A DNA stretch of 64,000 nucleotides from Macrotis lagotis. Lineage: Eukaryota > Chordata > Mammalia > Peramelemorphia > Peramelidae. The stretch is from NCBI RefSeq assembly GCF_037893015.1, contig NC_133665.1:100017637-100081636 (forward strand), given 5' to 3'. Positions 1 to 9,940 of this stretch are shown one piece after another. The notes beneath the pieces are model-generated. The model was not told the origin of the DNA. It searched no databases and worked only from the letters and a program-made list of their open reading frames with translations. The first letter of the stretch is position 1, and each line of letters starts with the position of its first letter. Made by a program: the position numbers and the translations under genes.

Positions 1-443
1 CTTTGTTTAGTGTTCCCCTTGTGGCCGCTGTGGTTTGAACCAGGAAATAGCCAGGATTGAAAGACTCCCTCCTGTGTGATCTCTGATTCCAGGGGACTCA
101 TAATGAAACAACCTCCTGATAAGTGATTGACTCAGAGTGCAGATTAAGACATAATTTTCTCAATTTTCAATTTAGCCATGGCCAGGGAAATTTTGTCTTA
201 CTTGATTATAGATACTTGTAGCAAGGATTTTTATCTTTCTGGCTTCCTCAGTTAGGTGGTGATTTGAAACAAAAATAATTTTAAAATGAAATAAAACTAA
301 ATAGATGGCTGATGGGCTTATAGTTATTCTTTCAATTCATGATTTGATACTCATTCTATTAAGCATCCTCATCACATGCAATAAACATTAATATAATTAA
401 AACTATTTCCATTTGTTGATCATATTAAGAGACAGACTCTGAT

Positions 444-591
444 GGGGCAGCTAGGTGGCACAGTGGATAGAGCACCAGCCCTGGAGTCAGGAGTACCTGA
501 GTTCAAATCCAGCCTCAGACACTTAATAATTACCTAGCTGTGTGGCCTTGGGCAAGCCATTTAACCCTGTTTACTTTACCAAAAAAAAAAC
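444..591 (+). mobile_element. Marsupial tRNA-derived SINE (WSINE1/MAR1-like)
   Basis: A complete copy with the GGGGCAGCTAGGTGGC head, a box A-like stretch, a box B-like GAGTTCAAATCC and an A-rich tail. It is flanked by an 11-bp target-site duplication, CAGACTCTGAT, at 433-443 and 592-602. This is an L1-mobilised insertion of moderately recent age. Confidence 0.93.
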
Positions 592-1104
592 CAGACTCTG
601 ATATGGCCAGCTCTGGTCACTATGTCTCGCCAGGCTCTCAAATGGAAACTAACTTCTTCATTGAGTTGGTTCTATAGATGTTCTACAGAGTTCTACAGAT
701 GTTTTCCAAGGGCCAAGCCAACCAGTTTCATGCATCCTGCTTGGGCAGTTAGAGGAAAGTAGAAGACACTTTATTTAGACATCTGCACCACCCTCACATC
801 TCCCATTCTATCGTTTTATGGGCAGTCACCTATTGCTGCCTCCAGCCCTAACCTAAGCTTTGCTTAAACTTGCAGAACAAACATCTGATAATGAAAAATA
901 AATGGATCAAGCAAACCCCTCAAAGTACAGCTAATGGAGTAACATGCTCACAGTCGAAAATGAAAATTGTATTTATACAAAGATGGCTCATGGAATAACT
1001 AGATAGATGCTCCAGTTCTTTTTCTATCATTGATGTGTCAACTAAGCAAGCCATTTCCCTTCCTAGGACTTCAGGGTTCTCTTCTAGAAAACGGCCAAGA
1101 TCAG

Positions 1105-1240
1105 AGATTCTTAACCTTTAATATTTTAAAAACTATTAAAGATTAACTGATCTCCTTTGTAATCCCATGAATTTCACTTGATGTATTCAAAAACTGCATT
1201 TTAAGAAGGGATCCCTAAATTTCATCCTAACACAAAAAAG
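1105..1240. repeat. Old TIR-type DNA transposon relic (unnamed)
   Basis: A degraded stretch starting TTCTTAACCTTT and ending with a GGGATCCCTAAATTTCATCC-like motif. The same end motifs recur in better-kept copies at 42.4-42.65 kb and 52.17-52.35 kb. The family is not named with confidence. Confidence 0.35.
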
Positions 1241-1708
1241 CTAAAACTCTTGGATTAGATTGGTCTCAATTATCCTCTTGATGTCAAATCATCCATTATA
1301 AAAAGCCCTTCAAAATGGCATCATGAAATAATAAGGCTTTCTTCTCAGGGCTTCCGTGCGCTTTTGCTGAGTTAGGTTCCAATCCCTTGCCCCTCAACTT
1401 GTTGTAAGATACTAATTTGTAGGGGTAGTTTTTCTTCTAGGAGTTCTCTGCACTGATAATCATAGAGCTGAACCAAATAGTATCTCAGATTCTGGCATCA
1501 GATTCTATAATCAGTAAGGGTGGGGGGAGAAAAGCTGGAAACCCACAAGAATAGTGTTGGTCAAGGAAAGTGATGACAGGAGTCTTGCATTAACATGTCC
1601 TGGCCCCTTAGAGTTGTTTTCAGCAACCCTCCATCACTCTACCTACTTCATCTTCCATTCCCATCCCAGAAAGGTCAGGCAACTGAAACAACGTAGACAT
1701 GTCATACT

Positions 1709-1714
1709 TTTAAT
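1709..1714 (-). terminator. NRADD: Candidate poly(A) signal of NRADD (ATTAAA)
   Basis: ATTAAA on the minus strand about 430 bases past the NRADD stop codon. No AATAAA was seen between the stop and this site. This would give a 3' UTR of roughly 0.45 kb. The true cleavage site cannot be fixed from sequence alone. Confidence 0.3.
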
Positions 1715-2141
1715 CCGTAAACATAAATGGTGAGACCAAATATTGGTGTAGAGGTACAGGTTTGGAGGCCCTCTTTACCTAAGCCTAATTCCTACTCCAA
1801 AGAACTGGAAGCTTCCCATCCTTGCAGGAGGATCAAGAGGGCCTTGCATTACTCCATCCAGCCCCTAGCCATCTAGGGATTTCACTAGGAAAGCAGGGAC
1901 CAAAGCCCATTCCTGTCCATTGGATGTTAGGAATAACTTCCTGGAACCAAGGAAAAGGCCACAGGGAGGCCTCCTAAGACTTCCTCATAGCCAGAACTAT
2001 GATAATAGGAGCCTGGCCAGATAAGAGGTAGAGGTGATGGATCCTTAAGGCAAAGCAGCCAACCATATTTCCCTGAGAGAAGCAGGGTGGTGGAGGAAGG
2101 GAAGGAAAGCCCCAAGTTGACAAAAGTCAGGATCCAAGATT

Positions 2142-2464
2142 TCATACCATGGAATTGCCCTCCTCAGGATTCCATAAGGCCCTAGCCACATCCTCTCGGC
2201 CTATGGCCTTCAGTGATGCCTCCAAGACCTCAAGGGTGGCTTCAGTCCCACCTTCAGTGGCCCAGTTGCTCAGCAGAGTGTGAGCAGGTTCTGGGCCCTG
2301 GCCCATTGTTTCCACAGCCTCAGCTTCATAACCCAGTTGCTTAGCCAAGACCTGCCAGCCTGCTCTGGGTGGGCTGCCTGCCACCAACAGCTGTTCCACC
2401 TCTTCTTGTTGCTCCTTGGGGAGCTGCCCATAGAGATGCCACCGACAGGGCTCCTGCTGGGTCC
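2142..2464 (-). CDS. NRADD: NRADD coding exon 6: death domain and C-terminus
   Basis: Acceptor CCTCATTAG. It encodes LYGQLPKEQQEEVEQLL, GWQVLAKQLGYEAEAVET, LLSNWATEGG and LEVLEASLKAIGREDVA, in line with p75 LYSSLPPAKREEVEKLL, LAGELGYQPEHIDSF, LLASWATQDS and LDALLAALRRIQRADLV. This is a six-helix death domain. The protein ends NSMV, a possible class I PDZ ligand like the SPV end of p75. The stop codon is TGA at 2144-2142. Confidence 0.95.
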
Positions 2465-5400
2465 CTAATGAGGAAAGGGTAACACAGATGAGACATGGGG
2501 AATGGGATTCAGTGGTAGAAGAAGAAAGATGGGGGCAGGGTGGTCAGTGGCAGCAAGAGCAGGTTTGAACTATAGAGAAATATGCAAACAGTGATGGTCT
2601 TACCTTTGCCTAAGCCATGGAGTTCCTGGAGTCCTGTGGTTTCCAGGCAGATACTATCGTCACTGTGAAGCTTCTCCCCCTCAGCAACACCCAGCTCCCC
2701 AACTCGAGCCTTTGCCAGCTGTTGTTTCTGTTTACAAGTTCTCCAGCTGTGTAAGTGGATAAGTGCAAGAGGGTGAGCCTTAACCTGCCCTTCTCTACCT
2801 TCCAACCTCCACTCCTACCCACTGAATTTGGTATTGGGCTTTGGGGAAGGGGTCCAAGAGAGATCCAGGCTCCCCACCTACCACTTGAAAGCAACATAGG
2901 CTAGGAGTCCAACCACCACCGATGCCAGGAGGGAACAGTAGATGGGGATAATGACGCCAGAATCCCTGGGAGGCAAGGGGAAGGTGGATGAGGCATTGGA
3001 GTCCATGGTCTTGGCTTCTGCATCACGGATCAGGATATGCAGTTCCTCACCTGAAGAGGGGACAATGGGACAGAGCAAGAGGTATGTGGACAAGATCACT
3101 GGGACACTGAATGGCAGGTGACAGAGGAACAAGGGACAAAAAAGATAAGGGAAACCTCCATAGATGAATCCTCAGAGGAACAGTTAAAAATTCTAACAGG
3201 GCCTGAAGGATAGAGGAAGTCTATTAGGTGCAGGGTAATAGGAACAGAGGACAGTGTTGAAGAATGGAAAGATAAGAGAATGGATTAAGAATACAGCAAA
3301 GGATTTCTTCTTATACTTTATTTTTCTTTAAGAATATGATTTCTCTCTCATCACATTCAACTTAGATCAATGTATACTATGGAAACAACACCTATAGGGG
3401 ATGGGAGGAGGGAAGGAAGAAAGAATGGAGAAAAATTGTAAAGTCAAAAAAATTCAAAATAAAATCTTTCTAAAAAAAAAGAATATAGCAAAGGGGGAAC
3501 AGAATGATAGAGAAAGCAGTGTGGACCATGAGAGAGGATATAATGAAGAGAACTAAAAAACAGATATGGAAAAGATAACTGGAGCCCTCCTTCCCTTCCC
3601 ACCTATTTCCCAAAGCACATGAATATACCGGTCCATACAAAGGAATTCAGATGTCCCAGAGGGGATCCCTTACCCTATAGATAGATTATTTTATAGGGGG
3701 AAAAAGCCTCAGAACCACATTTGCCAGGATCTTCTCTTTTCCCTGTGACCTTCATGTGCCTTCCCTTCCTTATCTTCTGGAGTTGATTGGGATTTCTGGG
3801 GACTTCACATCCCCAATTTTCTCTGCTCCCCTCCCATTAAGCTTCACTCTCCACCCCATCCAATTCCCCAAAACAAACTCAAAACCCTCTTTCCTTTCCC
3901 ATTTGAGTCAGAGAGCAGTTCTCACCACACCCAAGTCCTCAGTTGCAGAGTCCTAAGCCTGCATTCAGAACTAAGTTAGATCCTTTAGGGCCCTTCCCTC
4001 ATCTCTCCACCCTTGCTGTAGGGGAGTACTCAGGGGATTGAAAGCTAGAAGACTGAGGGACCAGCTAATCCAACCTCTTTCCTTCTTGGTTCTTCTATAT
4101 ACACAAAAGTATTCTAGATACTGGGAAGGAGAGAGGAGGCTCCTTTCCCAGAGAAGGTTGTAGTAAAGATGAACTGCTAAGAAGAGAGGAGTCTAGCTCA
4201 TAACCTGTTTAGAAACAAGAAATAAAGGTATATAAAGTGAGATGCAGCTGCCTGCATCCCTGTGTGGGGTGGAGGGAGCAATAGGAGCCTGCACTCATTT
4301 CTCTTACCCTGGTCCCTCTGCCTCTCCATCTCTGTGTTTCATGATCTTCACTTCCTTATCTGGAGAGGAGAGGGACAGAGGGTCAAAGAAACAGGGATTG
4401 AAGGAGCAAAGTCAATAGGATTAAATATAGATGGAAGGATGTATGGAATGACAGGGTCAGAGAAATGGGAGGCAAAGTGCTAAGGAGTCAAGAGGAGCAG
4501 AAACAAAAGGGCAGTTGGGGAAATGAAAGCTAAAGAAGGACGAGATCAATGGATACGAAGGATTTGGAAGATCGAAAGATTGAAACTGGAGATTAAGTTC
4601 CTGTAGGATGCCACACACAGCCTTTCTTTGGTAGGAATTTAGGAAATGCTTGTAAAATAGGCAAATATAGAGGTGCCAAAGAGATAATTAGGCAAAGGGG
4701 TAGAGAAAAGACATTAGGGATAACATGGGGCAGATATGGGTGCAGAAGGTAGGACCAGAGCAACAGACAAAGGGTCATGGAGGGGCAGGGAACAAATGTC
4801 AGAGGGACAGAGGAATATTAGGGGAGAGGGATGAGCGACAAACAGTTTTAGGAATAGAAGGTCAGAGGAACCCTTCATCCCACCATCTTGGTCACTGTCC
4901 TTTGGATAGTGTGTAACATGATGCTCAGGGTAGAGTAAGTCATGACTATCATTTCCCCTGGGCACTGCCTCAACGGTTTAAAACTCATTTAGTTTCATTG
5001 GCTGTTGTCCTACATTATCGACTCTCCACTAAAACCTCCAAATCTTTTTCAACTGAATTGTTAACCGAAGGTCCCACTTTTCGTATTTGTGAAATTGATT
5101 CTGAGACTTTACGTTTAAACCTATTAAATTCTATCCTTGGTAAAACTGAGAGGCCACAGCTGTCTTTCTCCTTTCCAGGCTGAGTCTCACTTTCTACCAA
5201 CCTTTGCAACTCCTAAGGCCTCCTTCATTCTCTAGGGTGCCCCTAAATTCCACTCTCCACTGTTTTCCCTGAGTTCAGGTCCTCAATGTTTCTTCCAAAC
5301 CCAAGCAAAATCCCCAAAGGCCCCTAATATACTCTCAATCTAATGGTGGATTCATGGAATCCTAGGCTTTAAAATGAAAAGAGACCTGAGAGATCATCAA

Positions 5401-8400
5401 TCCAATCACTTTATAGATATGGGAAATGGAGGTCCAGAGATGGGATGTGATTCTCTGAGGTTACAATGACAAAAAGCAAACAGCCAGGATTCAAACCCAG
5501 GTCTTTGGCAACCAAATCCTGGGGGTATTATTCTACCTTAGAGGAAGATTAACATTCATTGCTTTGTGAAGGGAAAGGGAGTCTGGTCTGAAAGAAAAGA
5601 AATCTGCTAAATGAGTGGCCTCAGACTGACCTCTCCCTTTCACAAAAGGAGCTTCCCTGGAAAGCTGACCTTTAAGAAACAGAAGGAGGAGAAGCCTGGA
5701 CAAGCCTTATTAGAGCACCCAAGAAGAGACTAGCTTCACAACCAGTTTCCTTGGGTGGCACAGCTTGTTGATGGCTTATCACAACCCTTGCACCTTCATC
5801 TACCTCATGATAAATTCATCTCTGGTAATGAAGGGCCTTCTTTCTCTTCCAGGGGGTGAGGGGGGTGGGGAGGAGAGACCTGGAACCTTCTTCCTAGGTT
5901 CATGGTCTACTCAATAAAATCCCCTTTCCTATTGAAGGAAGGTCATTCTCTTCATACTTCCAGCACTTTCCTAATCACCAAATGAGTGGGACCTTGCTCT
6001 TCAACAAATGCTTATGTGCTTTTTTGAACTTCAACTAGTTTTGCTACCCCCAGCTCCACAGTCTGTCTGAAGGTCCTGATACTTTATATTCCAAGGCCTC
6101 TTCTGACTCCACTCTTCTCTCCCATTCTTCAAAATCTTTCCTATCCTTTAAGGCATTACTATCTCTACGAAGAAAATTTTTTCTTCCTTTTCAAAGACCA
6201 CAACATCAGGGAGGCGAGGCCATGACAAAGCATGGAAATTGGATTAGATTGGGTGGGGGGGGGGCTAATTCTAGCCTCACTTTCTCCTCCAGAAAGGAAG
6301 AGGCCAGGTAAGTTTTAGAGCCAGCAGGGACCTAAGAGATCCCCTAGCCAACTCCTCCAGTGGATAAGTACGAATCAGGGCAACTGGAGACAGCCCTGGG
6401 TGCAAGGAAGAGTTAAGTGACTTACCCAAGGTCACACAGTAAGAGTCAAGTGTCTGAGACTGGATTTGAACTTCTGTCCTCTTGATTCCAAGTTCAGTGC
6501 TCTGGCCACTGCACCATCTAGTTGCCCAACATTTCTATGAAAGTCTCACTGAGTAACCCTGTCCCCAATGATCACCTTTCCTTTGTTCTCAAAGTCATCG
6601 CTTTTACATTCCAAATTTTGGTCCTGAACAGAAGGGCATCCTTTTCTTGGGCATGAATATGGCTCCTCCCTTTCCCCAATCTCACCCATGCAAAGAGTGT
6701 CAAAGTATCTGGTGCAGACCAGAACCACAACAGGGCTGGCACACGTACACACACATACACACACACACCAGTGTCCTTACCACAAGGAATCCTGGCTTCA
6801 TTGCCAGGCGGGCCAACCTTGCATGGCTGGCAATGATTGGTACTGTTGAGAAAATGGCCGATGGGGCAGCTGCAACATGGCTGGCAGGGCTTGGACGTGC
6901 CTTCTAGGGACAAAGTCTCATCTGTAAGGAAAAGTGGCACCATGAACTCAAGGCCAGGAAACCTGGGTCTGATGGTCTTCTCTGATACTAAGTCACTAAG
7001 GACCAATAACTTCCTCTTTGGGATTATTTCTTCCTAGGGGAGTTGGCTAGGGGATCTCTTGAGTCCCTGCTAGCTCTAAAACTTCCTTGGCTGCTTGGAC
7101 CAGTCTCTTCTTTTGGGGCCTTCTCTTCCTTCCTCTGTAAAATTAAAGCTTTGGAGGGGATCATTTCCAGAAGCTTCCAGTTTGCAGAATTCATAGTTTT
7201 AGTCTTTGCTTTCCTGACATTCTCTCCACATGTGATCTTGGGCCTCGGCTCCTTCATGGGGTAATCTGTCACTGTTCATGAAGCCTCAAGAACAACAATA
7301 ATCATGAGACCTCCATCTCTGCAGCCCTTGAAAGTTTACACAGAACTTTTCTCTCAAGTCTGGGAGGTAGGCAATTAGAATGGTCCCCATGAGCAAACTG
7401 AGGCTCAGAGGAAGTGGAGATTTAACCAGCTAACGCCAGCTAAACACCCAGGTCTTCTAACTTCAAAAGCCAATGTTCTTTCCACTTCCCCCAAAGTGCT
7501 TTGGAAACATTTCAAGCACCCGCACAGGAAGACTGATTATAATTATAAAGAAAGTGTGTTTCTCTCTCTCCTTCTTCCCTTTCCCCACCCGCTTGCTGTC
7601 CCAGCTGCCTGCCAGGCCTCCTCCCCATCATCTCCCCCTACCCCAAACTTGGGCACTCCAACCCATCCACCCTCACGTACTGGAAGGACACGGTTTACAC
7701 TTCACATCAGCTTCTCCACAGGGCTCTGAGGTCCCCCAGGCTGGGGGGCAGGTGTTGCAGCACAGATGCCCCCAAGGGGAGAGTCCACTAGGACAGATGT
7801 GTCCGGCTGACACCTGGGAAACAGACTCAGTAAGAAGGAATAGCAACAACTGAGGAGGAGCTGACCCTCCCCCCCAGTCCAGCTTCTCTAGCCATCCCCC
7901 CTCCTCAGGCCCCTGACTCTTCTCCTTCCTCTTCCCAGGCTCAGCCCTTGGAGGTGGAGAAGACAAGGGAGCTTGGCAGGGCGGAGGACACACAGACAGA
8001 CAAGGAGAAAGTTGGAAACAGCTGCAGTCAGAAGGGAAGAAAGAGGAGGGGGTGGGGATCTGAGGAGGCTTCCGGTGTGACCCAGAAAGGGGGACTTCCC
8101 CTCAGAGTTTGCCAAAGAAAGACGGGAGGATGAGACCAGCTCCTCCAGATTGAAGATGGAGAGGGGGGTGGGGAGGCAGGGGAGACAGAGAAAGGGAGGA
8201 ATGAGGAAATGGGGGAGATGGAAGGATAAGAAAGGGAAGAGAGCAGGGGACAAAGACAGAGACACACATATGAATAGAGACAAAAATAATAATAAATGCT
8301 CCGCCACAGAGGATGGAAAACATGGGCTGGGGAGGGGGCACAGTTTCCATCTCCTGTCCATGATTTCCTTTGGATTCCAATAAATTATTTCTTTTACTTT

Positions 8401-9940
8401 CTGTCTCTGCACACTAGGAATTATTTGCTTGTATGAGGGGAAATGGAAACATAGCTTTTCTGGAATAAACCATACTCCTTCCTCCTAGCCTAACAAGGCC
8501 CTAGAAGGATTGGAAACATCTCAGATGGGGTCTTATAATCCAGTGACATTAAGGCCCAGAGAGGTGTGGTACCTTTTCTGAGTTGCACAGCAAAGACTCT
8601 TTTCAGAACTCAAAAGGAGGGTCCCGCAATGAGCCCCTGAGGAGCAGGGAGGCTCACCGCCAGAGCTGCGGCATGTGAGGATCAAAGTGCACACACACCC
8701 CTGTCCCAAAAGAACTCTTGGGGCATCTGAAGGGGAGGAAATGGATGGGTTAGAGAGCAGGGACCCCTCCAACTGGATTCGACCATGACCCCCAAACTGG
8801 CAAAGCCCCTCTGGAACCCTGCCGGAGAAAACCCCCAACTACCCTCCTTAATTTCTTGTCCTCCATCCTTACAGTTCCCTCTGAAAACAGCAAGTCTGAA
8901 GACCTACTGACCCCCTCTTGCCCCTATTTGGGACGCAGTTGGGTTTGGGGGTGGAAGGACCCCGATTCTCTTTTGAATCGTCTTAGTGACCTTGAACGTG
9001 GCTTCTCAGCATCCGAAGTGGAGGGAATTAGACTAGACCTGGGCCCCCTGGGCTCTAAATCGGCCTCCATTGTTCTAAGGGCCCAAAGCTTTGTCTTGTA
9101 GGCTCTAACACGCTCTGGGTGAGGCCAAGGGGGCCGGGGCCCGGGGCCCCGGAGGCGCGCTCCCTCGCTGAGAGCTGGGGGCAAGCTGGCCCCGGCCCCA
9201 GCCCCGGCCCCCCAGGTGCTCGCGCCCGTGTGTGCGGGGCCCAGGGCGGGCTCCCCAGGAGGCCTCGGCTCCCGGGGGCTGTGTGTCGGCATGGACGCGT
9301 GGGTGCGCACTCGCACACGCTCACGCATTCCTGGGCCCGGGCTTCCCCACCCGAACCTGGGGAGGCTGGGTGCGCGCGCACACACAACCACACACTCTCA
9401 CGCACAACCACACACAGACTCACACTCGCACACACACAACCACACACACAGACTCATTCACACGCGCGCGCGCACACACACTCGCACACACAATCACACT
9501 CATGCGCGCACGCGCGCACACACACACAATCACAAACACACTCACTCACACGCACGCGCACACACACACTCGCACACACAATCACACACACTCACTCACA
9601 CTCGCGCGCGCGCACACACAATCACACACTCATTCACACTCGCGCGCACGCGCACACAATCACACACTCACTCACACTCGCGCGCGCACACACACACACA
9701 CATACACTCGCGGCCAGACAAAGCCTCCGGCCCGGGGGAGGGGGCGCGGGGGTGCCCGCCCACATCACCTGGGTGCCCCCGCGGCCGCCCCCCCCAGGCC
9801 GAGGCCCCCTCGTGCCCCTCGCCCCCCGCGGCCCGGCCGCCCCCCGTGGGGGGCGCACGCAGCCTCACCTCGGCGCCGAGCAGCGGCCTCAGGAGCAGCC
9901 ACAGCAGCCACGGGCGCGGCCGCCCTCGGGCCCCCCACAT
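2142..9940 (-). CDS. NRADD: NRADD/NRH: p75NTR-like receptor with cysteine-rich repeats, TM and death domain (six exons)
   Basis: Coding exons, 5' to 3' on the minus strand, are 9940-9869, 7813-7681, 6921-6781, 3050-2882, 2746-2604 and 2464-2142. All junctions are GT/AG. The 981 nt form one frame of 326 residues plus stop. Order: signal peptide, shortened p75-type cysteine-rich region, short stalk, one transmembrane helix, juxtamembrane segment, death domain. Recognisable p75NTR signatures are CGEADVKCKPC beside p75 CGANQTVCEPC, IPIYCSLLASVVVGLLAY in the membrane, EGEKLHSDDS after it and LLSNWAT in the death domain. p75NTR is about 427 residues and rodent NRADD about 228, so this protein is intermediate. 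NRADD/NRH proteins are type I membrane proteins linked to p75/Trk and death signalling. The gene follows NBEAL2 on the same strand, as in human where it is a pseudogene. Naming rests on synteny plus homology; 'NRH1' would be an equally valid label. Confidence 0.9.
2604..2746 (-). CDS. NRADD: NRADD coding exon 5: intracellular juxtamembrane segment
   Basis: Acceptor TTACACAG, donor G|GTAAGAC. It encodes WRTCKQKQQLAK and then EGEKLHSDDSICLE. The block EGEKLHSD is identical in p75NTR, and the RTCKQ cysteine matches the p75 palmitoylated cysteine in NSCKQ. The segment links the membrane helix to the death domain. Confidence 0.93.
2882..3050 (-). CDS. NRADD: NRADD coding exon 4: stalk and transmembrane helix
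   Basis: Acceptor CCCTCTTCAG, donor GTAGGT. It encodes a short stalk (EELHILIRDAEAKTMD, then NAS as a possible glycosylation site, then a Pro-rich piece) and the membrane helix. The helix keeps the p75 cysteine used for disulfide-linked dimers (YCSLL) and replaces the p75 AxxxG packing motif with SVVVG. The last two bases join exon 5 to make Cys in AFKCW, where p75 has AFKRW. Confidence 0.92.
3303..3480 (+). mobile_element. 5'-truncated L1 3' end
   Basis: Marsupial L1 3' UTR terminus (ATATGATTTCTCTCTCATCA block, GGGAGGAGGGAAGG block, A-rich tail). It is flanked by near-identical duplications AAGAATACAGCAAAGG at the left and GAATATAGCAAAGG at the right. It lies in NRADD intron 3. Confidence 0.8.
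5345..5530 (+). repeat. THER1/MIR-like SINE relic
   Basis: Contains the diagnostic order 'catggaatcctaggctt ... gagagatcat ... gggaaatggaggtccagaga ... ggattcaaacccagg' of therian THER1/MIR. It is heavily diverged. Confidence 0.65.
6262..6528 (-). mobile_element. Marsupial tRNA-derived SINE, long-tailed type
   Basis: The minus strand reads GGGCAACTAGATGGTGCAGTGG, then a box B-like AAGTTCAAATCC, then GTGACCTTGGGTAAGTCACTT. It continues into a 3' body containing CTCCAGTTGCCCTGATTCG and CTGGAGGAGAAAGTGAGGCT. This body differs from the short WSINE1-type copies elsewhere in the window. Confidence 0.8.
6741..6770. repeat. (CA)n microsatellite at NRADD exon 3 donor
   Basis: Interrupted CA repeat (GT on the gene strand), beginning ten bases after the exon 3 donor. 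It separates the used exon from a downstream cysteine-containing segment in another frame (see findings). Confidence 0.95.
6781..6921 (-). CDS. NRADD: NRADD coding exon 3: shortened second/third cysteine-rich region
   Basis: Acceptor TTTTCCTTACAG, donor G|GTAAGG. It encodes SKPCQPCCSC (like p75 TEPCKPCTEC) and then at once GHFLNSTNHCQPC, which resembles the middle of p75 CRD3 (YYQDETTGRCEAC). Half of CRD2 therefore appears lost. Two N-glycosylation sites are visible, NET across the junction with exon 2 and NST. The exon ends in IPCG, one base into a codon, matching the next exon. A (GT)n repeat begins ten bases past the donor. See findings for a possible longer ancestral exon. Confidence 0.85.
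7318..7490 (+). repeat. THER1/MIR-like SINE relic in NRADD intron 2
   Basis: Shows the core 'gagcaaactgaggctcagaggaagt' followed by 'acccaggtcttctaacttcaaa' and 'atgttctttccac'. This is the order seen in THER1/MIR. Strongly diverged. Confidence 0.55.
7681..7813 (-). CDS. NRADD: NRADD coding exon 2: first cysteine-rich repeat
   Basis: Acceptor TTTCCCAG, donor GTACGTGAG. The 44 codons plus one base encode a TNFR-type repeat with seven cysteines (ICPSG, CCNTC, EPC, VKC, KPC), matching p75 CRD1 (ACPTG, ECCKAC, QPC, TVC, EPC) in spacing. It contributes the start of the extracellular domain. Confidence 0.9.
7814..9868 (-). other. NRADD: NRADD intron 1
   Basis: The 2-kb first intron. Its 5' part, next to exon 1, is CpG-island sequence with the long CA/CG tract. 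Its 3' part is purine/pyrimidine-skewed with no recognised transposon. A cassette-like stretch at 8658-8726 has good splice sites but would bring an in-frame stop. Confidence 0.7.
9372..9712. repeat. Compound (CA)n/(CG)n tract
   Basis: About 340 bp of CA repeats broken by CG runs and by CTCACTCACACGCACG-type units. It lies in NRADD intron 1, about 160 bp downstream of exon 1. Long alternating purine-pyrimidine sequence of this kind favours left-handed Z-DNA. It creates long Thr/His/Ser-rich open frames on the plus strand that are not genes. Confidence 0.97.
9869..9940 (-). CDS. NRADD: NRADD coding exon 1: signal peptide
   Basis: Twenty-four codons, MWGARGRPRPWLLW then LLLRPLLGAE: a basic start, a Leu/Trp-rich hydrophobic core and a small-residue end typical of a secretory signal. 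The start has A at -3. The exon ends in phase 0 at GAG|GTGAGG. It lies in a CpG island, with the minisatellite and GC boxes upstream. Confidence 0.88.

Larger units (their letters stand above)
1..1708. other. Intergenic flank downstream of NRADD, no gene seen
   Basis: AT-rich sequence beyond the 3' end of NRADD. I see one SINE near the left end and one old TIR-type repeat relic, but no exon-like open frame with splice sites on either strand. In human the next gene past NRADDP is SETD2. I cannot recognise any SETD2 coding sequence here, so its end, if syntenic, lies outside the window. Confidence 0.6.
3051..6780 (-). other. NRADD: NRADD intron 3
   Basis: The 3.7-kb intron between the cysteine-rich and transmembrane exons. 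It holds an L1 3' end, a THER1/MIR relic, a minus-strand SINE and the (CA)n tract next to exon 3. I looked for extra p75-like CRD4 or stalk exons and found only the candidate exon-3 extension next to the microsatellite. Confidence 0.7.

Noticed and set aside
1-1700. SETD2 or another downstream neighbour gene
   Set aside because: Synteny would place SETD2 beyond NRADD, but no coding or splice signal is recognisable here.
7888-8412. 174-codon minus-strand open frame rich in Leu/Ser/Pro
   Set aside because: Pyrimidine-rich NRADD intron 1 sequence. No signature, no matching splice phase.
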